This document shows positions 30,001 through 41,451 of a stretch of 64,000 bases of DNA, piece after piece (the stretch's first letter is position 1; each line of letters starts with the position of its first letter). The translations under genes and the position numbers were made by a program. Where the stretch lies: assembly GCA_963995525.1 (NCBI GenBank), contig OZ023213.1, positions 21,267,526 through 21,331,525 on the forward strand. The letters are read 5' to 3'. The notes under the pieces were generated by a model, which worked only from the letters and a program-made list of their open reading frames with translations, did not search any database and had not been told where the DNA came from. Origin of the DNA: Escarpia spicata (taxonomy: Eukaryota; Annelida; Polychaeta; Sabellida; Siboglinidae).

Positions 30001-32346
30001 ATTTGTGTTGACATGTGTTGAATTTGGGTTCGTGTCAAAGTATGTTGTTGTTAGTTGTTTTATGTCATCTTTAAGCTTATCCCAGTTTGCAGATTTATAT
30101 TGGAACACTTTGTGTGGTGGTTTACTGTTACGGATTGGATTTAGGTTTACGTTAAAGGTCACAGCTGCATGATCACTCATGCCGGGAGTGGTGTGAGTGT
30201 TAGCAATTATCAATGAATTAGAAGTGAGTATGAGGTCAAGGATATTCAACTCATGTGGGATCGTTGACCATGTTTTGTAATCCAAATTCTCTAATTATTT
30301 CTAGCAGTTTGTTATGTTTGCTGGCAGTTCTGTTGTCAGTGGTTTGCTGCTTGCCCCAGTTAATATCAGGAAGGTTGAAGTCACCTGCTATAACTACATT
30401 AGGAGAAGTTTTTTGTGATCTGTACAGTTTTGTTAGGGATTCGTGAAGAGCTTCAAGGAATTGAAGGTGGTCACTGAGGGGTCGATAGTAGGATGCAAAG
30501 TATATGGATTTTTTTCGTTTGAAATGGATTTTTGTCCATACTATTTCACAGCTTGAGTTTAGTTTTGTAAGTGGTTCTGCTACAATGTCATCGCGGAAGG
30601 CTATGAGAACTCCACCACCATGGGTGTTTCTGTCCTTTCGGATGGCGCTATAGTTCTGTGGTAGGAACGAATAGGTGGGGTAGTTTTTGTCTATTTTGGT
30701 TTCGACTAGGAATATGATGTCAGGATTATTTGACTGAATAGTTGTTTTTAATTGGGTTGTCTTTGCGATGCTTTTGACACTGTTGGTATTGATTAGAATT
30801 CCGCTAAGTGTGTTACGTTTGGTTTTCTTACGACGTTCAGGGGTTGATGCATTTTGAGGGTTTAGTCCAAAGGTTGGATCCCAGGTTTGAGGTGTATGAA
30901 TCGTGTTTGTTTGAGAGATCTGTGTGTGGGGGGTCAATGTTTTGGTTATTTTGGTCTGTGTCACTAAGGCTGTTATATCGGTTGTGAGAACATTCCAATA
31001 AGTGGTCTTGGAAGAAGGAATGACTGTAGTTAGGATGGTCGCATTTCATGCAGTGCCAGGAACAGGAACTGTTACAGAGAAGATTATATTGATCTGGACT
31101 TATGTCACAACATTTAATGTGTACCCATTGGTTGCTCCGGTCGCAGCACACAGCTTGGTGATTTGAAGCAACAGGCTTTTTACAAAATCCACAGGGGTGT
31201 CTGACTGGGCCGGGGTTTGTCCCCACAGAGGATTAGTAGGACAAGATAACATGTTTTGTGTCCTGATGTAGGGATTGCATAAGCCAGTTTGGTGTGGTAC
31301 TTGTTACAGGAGTCTCTGGTGAAAGCTAGTGCCAGTCTAATACTTGTGTCAGTCCACCAAGACCTGTCATATGTTAGCAGACCATTTGGATTGTCCATGA
31401 ATTGGGTATGGTCCAGGTGTATCGGGAATTTGGGTATGAATGCAATAATGATGCTAATCAGAACTACCACTGGTGTGCCCATTTTGGGTGGCACCATCAC
31501 AAGAGCAGCTATTGCACAAGCTGCTTTGCTTGTACAGTTATGTTAATGCAGTAAAACAAAACCAAAAACAAGAGATTATATTCCACTATAGATGTGGGTA
31601 TTGTTTTTATTATTAAGTTATATATCACAGCTAATATAAAATCACAGTAGTAAGATCACAGTAGATGTAAAAGACAGTAGTAAAATGTAAAAATGTATTG
31701 TATATTGTGTTTGCTGTTGGTTTCTTGTGTGTTGCTGACAGCGTACAATCCGGATTTGTAACAGTATAATATGTAAGCTTTGTGTGAATGGACTGATTTT
31801 GGGTTGTTTTAGGGGCGATTTGGTTTTGGCGCGCTTTGTGTAAGTTGTTTACAGTAATAAAAACGTTTAGAAATCATGAAAATAATCGATAACAGCGGAG
31901 CGGAAAAATCGGAATGGACTACACCTGACGCATGCGCAGAGTCTTATGGCCTGAACTGCTAGCCTACAATTATTGTTTACTTAACAGGGTTTTTCTGACT
32001 GGGAAAATATGCTGCCTGTTGCCATGTTTGGGTATCATAGTCATTGTTATCAGAGAATGAGGATGTACTGGGATGTGTAGGGATGGTAAGGTTGTATACT
32101 ATCAGAAATAAAAAAGTATTTTTTAAATAGTTGAACATTTAAATATTTAAGGAAAATCTCATTTTATAACCAAATATATTTATTTTCCCCAGTACATATT
32201 GAGAAAGTACTCAGATGTACTCGTAAAATCTGAGTACAATGAGTATGAGTACGAGTCCATGACCCATAAGTATCATGAGTACGATTATGAGTACTTCAAA
32301 AATGTACTCGAGTACATGAGTACCGAGTACTTCGGCCCCAGGTCTG
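27054..32346. mobile_element. hAT-like element, copy 2, split by a LINE
   Basis: Same termini as copy 1 (CAGACTTGGGGCCGAGT at left, GGCCCCAGGTCTG at right) and an exact 8-bp target duplication AGGCCAAC (27046-27053 and 32347-32354). At about 27480-27410 the minus strand reads LSIPASSAPVERVFSIAEK then VFSPEQCS, the C-terminal dimerisation signature of hAT transposases; this fixes the superfamily. About 1.3 kb without the LINE at 27937-31940. Confidence 0.93.
27937..31940 (-). mobile_element. Near-complete APE-type non-LTR retrotransposon (CR1/Jockey group)
   Basis: About 4.0 kb on the minus strand, flanked by a short direct repeat GTCTTA (27931-27936 and 31941-31946). Order: N-terminal region with LVLLILCG and NPGP; a Cys/His-rich PHD-like finger (CGFCKKP, WVHIKCC, CSWHCMKC); EEP endonuclease (SGILINTNSVKSI, VETKID, GGGVLIAF, GDFNLPDINW, SDHAAV); RT (GVSQGSVLGP, LFADDS catalytic motif, YLGIKLDSKLTW, RPKLEYASSIW); and C-terminal WNMIPPPI. 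About five frameshifts (near 31215, 30930, 30270, 29310, 28310) break one long frame, so it is recently dead. It interrupts hAT copy 2. Confidence 0.93.
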
Positions 32347-33000
32347 AGGCCAACTGACTCTACTAAGACTAAGTTAGTGTATTTATTGAGTTTAGTCTAT
32401 CATTTACAGCCTATAATACAGGGATAGGCTTATGTACTAGAGTTGAGTAGACTAGACGATGTCGATGACTAGCGTAACGTAATGGTTTTGCATGACTTTG
32501 TCTTTGATCTAGTCAAGCTACTATACTGTATAGTCTATAGCCTGGTCCTAGGTATACCGGCTACTAATATTAATCCTAATGACACCACAAACAGACAATG
32601 ACATGATGCATTGTTATAATTTGTCAAGTTTTTGTAGTCAGTATGCTGTTTTTGAAAGTTACATAAAATCAGAATTACATTGTGTATAGATTCATTTACA
32701 TTACAGTTAAGTCTTCTTCACGTTTTATTTCCATCAATGCTGGTTATGAACATCTACCTTACCTTGTTAACTGAACGCTTCAAAACACCTCATAGTTTAT
32801 TAGAGACAATTATGTTTTGGGTGCAATTATCGTCATAGTCACAGTATTAAAGTATTACTGACAGTGGTGTTCTTTTCGTGACAATATCTGACACGGTTCT
32901 GAACTATTACTGACAGCAAGCCTATATTCCTGAAAATCAGTGTAAATGGGAAGATGGATTACTGACAGGAAGTTTTTGGGGTAGGCAGGTCTGTTACTCC

Positions 33001-34400
33001 ATAGTACCCCGATAAAAAAGTTTTCATCGATATTTCAAAAAATGTGTTTGTTGAATTTTTGAAATGTTAGATTTTTTCGGAAAAACAGAGGGCAAATTTT
33101 ACATTCCAAATTCATTTTGCAAAAACCAGGCAACGTTTTCAGAAAAGTTACTTGACAGTTTTCAAGAGCAGAAAGCTATAGAATTGAACGAAACTTGGAA
33201 GTTGTAAAATGTTGATGTAATCTAACATAGCTGGTATCTCAAGCTGACATCATTGAGTGGAATTAGTATTACAACCAATCAGAACCGTTGATTTGAGGGA
33301 ACCCAGCATCACGTGATGCCGTTTGGCGAATCATCATGGGATTTTCCTTTCCTTTGTCGCTGAGATGGCATGAGGGGGCTTCGTTCTTAGGCGGGATTAC
33401 TCGGATACCTTCGGGCCTATTTTAAATCTGTGTATACCATGATGCAGAGTGAAAAAGGGGTTTTCCCGTGGTATCCGCCATGTTGGTATTGCACTTTTTT
33501 TCGGCCGGCAATCAGTCCCATAAAATCACAATGTTCGATTATTCGCGCTTCATTTGATAAAAACAACTGCAATGATAGGTATCACACAAAAGGCATGTTT
33601 GTGTTAGAAAAACATTTACTTCAGCAATTAAATGTACACGAAAGACAAGTTGAATAATATTTCATTACGGAAATGTCAACAACTCGAAACTCATTTGTTT
33701 CTCAAAAATCCAAAAAAGTTGTTTATGCTCCGACCATCGCATCCCCTTAATCGATATACCACCTATCCTCAACTTGTCTTTTATGCAGACAGATTCTTCA
33801 AAATTTCCAGGATAGTATATCACCTGCTCGGTTTTTGCTGCACTCTGATATCTCAATGGATCTCACATTTATTTATCTCAAATTAAAACGAGGCAAACAC
33901 TTGAAACATGTTTTTGATACAATATAATGATTATTTTGATAGCGAATGCAGACTGTGTGACTATCGGTGATAGTGATGGAAGCATCCGTAATATTTAAAA
34001 ATATTGGATGAACTTGTAAGCAACTGTTCACTCTAATCACAACATGAATGTTATCGAACAGCCCGTGGTGTAAATAGAGTTAACACATTGCATCTTGTCA
34101 CATAGTGATGATTTTGAACACGATGCAGAAAAAACTGAGTTCTTCCGTTTAGTGCGTGAAATGATACCGTCTTACGAATATTGTGTTTCACCAAAAAAAA
34201 ATTTTTTTTTAATTTGACGCTTTGTATGTCATTGATGAAATAAGTGGTTCTGATTAATTTAATAATATCGATATTGCAGAAGGATTTCTAAAATTGTTGG
34301 TGAAAACTATGTACAGCAAAAAACAGGTGGTCCAGTATATGTCTGTTAATTGGGATGGTTTGAATTGGTTTCAGATGTGACTGCTGACACATTGGACTAT
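33001..34400. other. Spacer upstream of PHKG, with a dispersed repeat
   Basis: No gene recognised. 33265-33290 holds a CAACCAATCAGAACC word also found in the palindrome array near 12250. The right part (33880-34345) is a repeat annotated separately. Confidence 0.5.
33880..34345 (+). repeat. Direct repeat flanking PHKG, upstream copy
   Basis: Diverged but collinear with 54990-55420 in the same orientation. Shared words include AACATGAATGTTATC / ACAGGAAAGTTATC, CGTGGTGT / TGTGGTGT, GATTTTGAACAC, TTGGTGAAAACT and GGTCCAGTATA / GGACCAGTATA. Confidence 0.65.
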
Positions 34401-34467
34401 GGGACCAGGAATAAGAACAACCCCACCACTGGCTAAGCAGCAGTGTCTACGTCGACTAGGTTCTAGG

Positions 34468-34473
34468 TATAAT
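34468..34473 (+). promoter_or_regulatory. TATA-like box upstream of PHKG
   Basis: GGTATAATTTT lies 98 bp before the PHKG start codon, which would place transcription start near 34498. There is no other support, and an upstream noncoding exon (acceptor-like CAAGCAG near 34535) is equally possible. Confidence 0.3.
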
Positions 34474-34565
34474 TTTGTAACACCAACCCATCGGTATTGA
34501 CAGCAGAGACCCCCCCTTGTGGGTGACGTGACAAGCAGATATACCACCAGCTGTCAACCATCACC

Positions 34566-34660
34566 ATGACGGTTCTAGGCCCCGATGGCGACGAACTTCC
34601 TGGTGCTGATCTCGCAAAAGAATTTTACGCAAAGTATGAAATAAGAGACATCCTTGGAAA
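34566..34660 (+). CDS. PHKG: PHKG coding exon 1
   Basis: ATG in the context CATCACCATGA (A at -3). Encodes 31 residues including [19 protein letters not shown], aligned to the PHKG2 N-terminus ELPDWAAAKEFYQKYDPKD. Donor AAA|GTAAGT. Confidence 0.93.
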
Positions 34661-37600
34661 GTAAGTCGCTGACCGTCACCCTTATTTAATATATGTCCAT
34701 TGTCATGATTATGCTTTTAAGACGTACATGTGTCACACTTATTAAATATAAAGTTAGGACTGAATTGTATGTGTGTGCGCATGGATACATGTATGTACCA
34801 TGAAATGTTTGGACATGTAAAAAAATGTATCCCGGAGAGCATAAAGGCCTGGCATTATATGCACCATCATTGCCCCTCCATCTACAAAGGACCAGTGTCA
34901 TCCAGTGCACATATCAACTGAAAGATTGCTCTACCTTCCTATCCAAGGTATACCTGATGTAAGACATAAACTTAATATTGCCAAAGAAAATATAACAATC
35001 TCAACATTTTTATTTTAGCCTCTATTCTCATGACTTTTCTTGCATACGTGTTGTAAAGTTCTCTTTCCTACCACCAGAGGCATAAGCAGTACCGTACGGC
35101 GATGTACAGAGAAGGCCTCAGGTCAGGAATTTGCTGTGAAGATCATCGATTTGACAGGGGAGACGGAGAATGATACACATGTAGACGAGGAACGAATCGC
35201 CATGAAGAAGGAAATCATTCAGCTGCGCACATGTGCCGGACACCCAAACATAAGTGAGCGAGATTTCTTGGCACTTCATTCTTGTTGTTATTTGCCCCCG
35301 ATTTTGGGATAGTAGGGAAAATGGCATACAAAAATACCATGTGTCAGACACCCAGTTGTGACCTCTGGGCACATCATTATTCTTTAAAAGTAGACTGGTA
35401 GAACAATTGATGTATCCACTACATCGCGGTTTGTCTGCGTTACAATCAAAAATTTGCACGTGACCTTCATCAACCTGTGCCAATAGTGGTTATATACAAT
35501 GAATTACATTACTATTGCTACATGACATCTCGTAAGAGTGAAGTCACGAAAAGTGGAAGACTCATTTTGTAAACTTCTGTGCTTTGCTATTCAGTTATTA
35601 AAATGAATATACCATTTTTGTTTTATAGTAGGGCTAAAACATGGTCTTGTCTGTCAGGAAGAACAAATTTAGCAAGTTTCATCAAGATTTGCCTCTTCTG
35701 TAGCTATTTGAAGACATAGAAATGGGGGTATTTTGGTGTAAAATGTAAAAACTTTTGACAACAACATTTCAAAGCCAAAAACAAAAATTACAGGAATATC
35801 TGGAGGCCTCCTTTTATTTTTTATATTGAATATTTTGAAAAGACAATAGTTTTGGGCGGTAGGTGTACTAGAGTCTCTCTGAAAAAAGGAAATTAGCTAA
35901 ATGAACTTTACAAAAATATTTTTCTGCCACAGAACCCTTCCTCCGTAGATACATAAATTTAACAAACATTATAAGTCGTACAGAATTTATTTGGGTAAAC
36001 AAAATTCTGTCCCCTAATGTCGCATCTGTCTTAAAAAGTAAGAAGGAGAAAAATATGCTATACAGTCTTGACCCATTTACAATTCACATATACAAAATGA
36101 TTAACCAGTGATTTGCAGTTAACGAGTAACAAAGTATTAATCAAGTCCATCCCTCAAAACATTGTGTCTGTCACACTGTGAATGGCGGACATTTTCTTTG
36201 TTACCATGGAAACGGGGGTCTGGGTGAACAGATTTCAATACATTTTTTACTTAGTAAGACCCAGTCGGGAGTAGTAGAAATGTTTTAGTTACAAGTCAGC
36301 AACATATTTATAATGCCTTAGTGAGTGTCTCCCGACAAAAGTGTATTCTTTTTGACATTGTCGTTACATGCTTTTGTATCTGCTCATTTACTATCTGTCG
36401 AATAAAAATGTTCCAGTTCCACGCAGATGGCTCCACAGACAATTCCAGTTACCCCTGTCAAACAAAACATATATATTTAGATCTATTTAATCTTGGCTGT
36501 TCTGTGCACCATTCTCTTTGGCCATGTCGACTCATGTCATTCATGCTTTTTTGTACTCAACTCATCGAAGGGTGTATCACAAAACACACACCACACACAC
36601 ACCACACACACACCGCATGCATCTGAGTATCCCGTAAATTCATATGTATTAAAGAAATCTGGTATTCTGCCTCAAATAAGTCCACAAACCAAATTAATGT
36701 AGTTTGGTATCAGCATTTAAAGGGATGGTTATTGGCAGGGAAATGGCAGAAAAATATCAGCAAATCAAGCACTCCTGATCAAAGAAAAGTACACAAAATA
36801 TTTGCAAAATGGCTAAGACACTGGCAGTTTCTAGTTCTAAGCAGAGTTCAAGTATATTAGCATGTTCTCTGCGACCGCCAAGTTTAGAAAAAGAAAGGTT
36901 TCCCCCGCTAAACTTTTCAAGGTGAAAATCTTACCTTCCCTGTAGGACTTTCAGAGATTTAAGCCATTACTTGTGTAATATGTGGGCATTCCAAGGTCTA
37001 GTGACTGTATTCAGGGCTCAACATTAACTGTTGCCTGATTGCCTGGGGCAGGTAAAAATGTACAGCTGGGCAAACTGGCGTAGATCACCACTTGCCTGGA
37101 TGGGCAAGTAGAATTTACACATGGACAAGTTAAGTCGGCGTAGCACTTGGCTGATCAAACGTAGAAGTGCTACCGTCGTTTTGACACAAAAAGTTTATTC
37201 TAATACCTTAAAAACTGTCAATTAAAAAACGCCATTTCTCCGACGATAACGTAGATTGTTCGTAATGTATAATGCCAATGAAGTCACCAGGTGGCGAAGG
37301 CAGGACTTGTGGTCGTTGTAGTCACCAGGGGTAGCTGCGTCGTTTGCAGAAATCGAAAATGGCATAAGTTTCAATTACTAACGATTTCAGGGCAAGTAAA
37401 AATTCTGGTCGGGCAAGTAGAACATCAGGTCCTTGATGTCAAGCCCTGGTATTCAAGCATGCACAAATGGATAGGGAGTTAACTGTTTTGAAAGCCACCA
37501 GGAGAAAAAAATCAGAAAGTCCAGCTCGCTAGAAATTAGGAGACTGTGTTCCGGCAGCCCAGAAAGTCAGACGTCCACCCATCTACTATTTACTTTAACC

Positions 37601-40600
37601 CACTAGACCTTGTAGGAGTGTATCCCCAGTAGTTCCACCTTGTCGGTCTATGTCAGACCATCAAGAATAACATTTGAAAGTAAACATGAGATCCTTGAAA
37701 ATTACCACAAACACAGGTCATAACATTGTGTAGCCATTTTGAAACTCATGTAGTCAGATCTCCAGTTGTTACTATGTTAAAGTAATCATAATTTGCATAA
37801 AGAAGGTGATTGAGATCATGTAAACCAACAGCCAAACCAAGTAGAGTTAAAACATGAAGGCTTGTTTTATTTACCTTGTCGTTTGTGTCGTGTCTCTCAC
37901 AATTGCTGCTGAGCCAGTCAGACAAGGGTTTTTGTCCTCTAACGTGAAATCTATGGAACTCAGCATCCCATGAGAGGTATGATGAGTTAGGTGTGAGGTG
38001 TAAGAAGGCCCAGACAATTAACTAATTTTTCTGTGAAGAAAATCTGGGTGGAACTTTTCCAACCGGATTTTGAAAAAGGGCAAAATTTTGCAATATCATT
38101 CGACCATTTCAATGGAAAACCTAATACATATATTTTTCCCTGGTCAGTACCATCACCATACAACTCCATAGCAAAAACAATAATTACCATTCTAGAATTT
38201 GTTGCTGGTCTCATAGATTTATAAGTGTGACAGACACGACATAAAATGTGAATGATCTATTTCATAATCCTATATAATAAACACCAGGCAATAAGTTATC
38301 TTCTACTTATCATTGTGGTACACCTTCAACCCTCTACTTCAACATCATATAGGAAAAAAAAATTTTGGGAAAGAAACTGCCAATTTTTACACAAGTGTTC
38401 CATTTTTTGTGACTGCTTATAAATCAAACATTCCTGCATGCAGTTGTCACTGTAGAAAACATTGCCTTATGTTTTTGTCATAAAGAAACACTTTCAATTT
38501 GAACCAAATATACAACGGAATGTCCGAACCCACCACATGTTCGGTATCCATGTTTTTATGACTTGTTGAGTTTTTGTTAGTCCAGTCACATGATGGATAG
38601 ATCAATTATTAATATGCAGGGGTCATGCCTAAGGTGACTGGTACTAGCCATATCAAAATTGTATTTTTTACTTTTTCAACTTTGAATCCAGATTTTTGGC
38701 ATGAATATTAGTTCAGACCATCTGATAAGAATAATTGAGTTTTGTCTCGAAATACAATGCTTGCCATTGAAAGTGTGTACATCTTGAATTTTTAGGGCCA
38801 AATTTATAGAAGCTTTTTGATCAAAAGTTAAAGAGATAATGACATGGAACAAAATGTTTATATCCCCAAAAGACAACTCTGCAATTATATAACCAGTTGG
38901 TCAATTTTCTATAAAAGCTGTTTTATTGTACAAAACATAAGATGAGACAACTTCTTCCAAACGTGGTTGCTAGTGTATCACTACAAACATATACAGCATT
39001 CAGCATTACAGCACATATGAAGATGTATTTGTATATTGTATATGTACACACAAGTGATTGAGTGATTAATTGTAAATAACTAAATATGCTCCATAAAAAC
39101 GTCCTCTTGAGAAAATACACTTTGAGGTACAGTAGCACAGAATTCTTTAAACAGTATATAGCAAAAATAAATTCTTTTCACCGCTGTAAAAACAATTTCA
39201 TGATGTTTTGTCATAAATAATTCTGGAAGACTATATAGCATGTACAAATTTCCAATTTGAAAAATCTTTAATTTTGATGCTGACCACTGGTTATGGCAGG
39301 GTATGGGTGCACCTTAAAACTATTTGTAGAGCTAAGAAATAATGTTTGTCTCTTTTCATTTCAGTTGAACTGCATGACACGTTTGAATCAAATGCCTTCA
39401 TTTTCCTTGTATTTGAAATGTGAGTATATTTGGTTTTATAATAATTTATTTATTATTATATACACTTATATATATATATATATATATGTAGTGAAAAATA
39501 ATTTAGTAGTGTGTCCGATGGTTAATTAAATAATTAATAATTAAGACATTTGCACAAACAAGCTATCAGGTTGCAGTAGTGGTTTGATTTTTGCGAGGTG
39601 ATTCTAAAACAGGAGCAAAACTTTGAATTGTGGAAGCCATTTAAGTAACAAATTGCTTGATGCCAATACACTCGTTTGAACATGAATTTGTGGAGATTGT
39701 TTTGTTGTGCTTCTGTGCTCGGGTTTCTAGAAATTTAGGCACAGTACAGACCTTTTATTCTTACTAATGAATGTTGATAATATGGACGTTGTGAAAGTGA
39801 TAGATAGTTCAGTTATGGAAAATAGATCCGGTGCAGAAACCTGATTTCCTAGTTTACACGCTTGGTCGAGTTTACATTTCCCCAGTATTATTTTTTAGGA
39901 GCAAAACAATACGTTGAACTATCAATGTATTGCGATAGTCGATGTAATGATAAGATACAATGTAGTAAATTTAACTATCGATAGCTATCATTGCTACTAC
40001 ACTGATGTATTGGTTGTAACAGCAGTTATCAAACAGATCAACAGGACTATGTAAGCTCAAATGTAAAATGTTTATAAAAAAATGCTTTTTCAATATAGTT
40101 TTTTATTTCTTTATTGACCAAACATGAAAATTGATGACCATTGCAATGTAATTTACAGAATGACCATTTTGAATAAACTGCCTCTGAGGCTACATGGTGG
40201 TGCCACATATAAGTTATTGCGAGCAATATTTGCCAAATTGAAATTAATTGATATGTAGAAGCGAGTGGAATAAAATATGAACCTATGTCTGTATGGATGG
40301 TTCTAGTGAGTAGCCTTCCTCAAGTCCGCTGTCCTTTGACATTTTGCATGATTGTTTGGCTAGCAAGGTTGTCTCTTAGTATACAACAGATATGTCCAAA
40401 CCACTGGAGTATTCTGCGATAACATCTGCAATGAATCTAGGGATGAATGTGTCCAATCTGATCAGGCTATTTTGTAATCTGTCTGCCCTGGTAACACCTA
40501 TGTTCACTGGAGTATTCTGCGATAACATCTGCAATGAATCTAGGGATGAATGTGGCCAATCTGATCAGGCTATTTTGTAATCTGTCTGCCCTGGTAACAC

Positions 40601-41393
40601 CTATGTTCACTGGAGTATTCTGCGATAACATCTGCAATGAATCTAGGGATGAATGTGGCCAATCTGATCAGGCTATTTTGTAATCTGTCTGCCCTGGTAA
40701 CACCTATGTTCACTGGAGTATTCTGCGATAACATCTGCAATGAATCTAGGGATGAATGTGGCCAATCTGATCAGGCTATTTTGTAATCTGTCTGCGCTGG
40801 TAACACCTATGTTATCCCACAGACTTCAACCTCTTTGTCAGTCCTCCCCATATCTTAGGTGACACATAAGGCATCCACAAGAGAGCGCCACTGCTGTTGG
40901 TTGGGAGCCCGTGCGTTGATTGTACTTCATTTCGTTCTCCGCTGTTTCGTCTTCATGTCTCTTGGTTGACCTCGTCTCCGTCTTCCATCCACTGTCCATC
41001 ACAGGGCTATCTTGGGTAGTACACCAGTGAGCATTTGGTAAACATGCCTTAGCCATCTCCATCTTCTCTCTTGATCTTTGTAGCCATGGATGTTGAGTCT
41101 TCTGGTGGAGCAGCTCGCATCTCAAAAACCTCAAGAGACCGTCTCTTATGGTCATTGTGCCCAAGCCAATGTATCATAGATTGCTATGGGCAGTATAAGG
41201 GCTCCTTATTGTCAGGCTTTTGATCTTGTCGAGATGCCTCTGTTAGAAAATATGACGTTTCTAAGTCTACCAAAGGTTGCTGATGCTAGGGCTGTGTGTC
41301 TACTAACATATCTCTGAAGAGGGCACTATGCTACCCAAGAAACATAACTCACCCACCGTCTCTAGCAAGTTTGTGTGCACACAGACTCACACA

Positions 41394-41451
<58 letters not shown>

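Larger units (their letters stand above)
26497..32992. mobile_element. Outer TIR element (hAT-like) carrying nested insertions
   Basis: Perfect 13-bp terminal inverted repeats AGACCTGCCTACC, flanked by an exact 8-bp target duplication GTTACTCC (26489-26496 and 32993-33000). Near the left end a plus-strand frame, KKRVLQTFITACTQAWPVLSS, resembles the N-terminus of hAT-type transposases with a decayed zinc finger (tentative). The inner hAT copy at 27054-32346 makes up most of its length. Confidence 0.85.

Noticed and set aside
28528..30172. Several plus-strand frames of 75-125 residues
   Set aside because: Antisense shadows of the minus-strand LINE endonuclease/RT sequence.
31180..31230. Functional 2A ribosome-skipping peptide in the LINE N-terminus
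   Set aside because: NPGP is visible, but the upstream frame is shifted and the required acidic residues are not in frame. Left as a question, not a feature.
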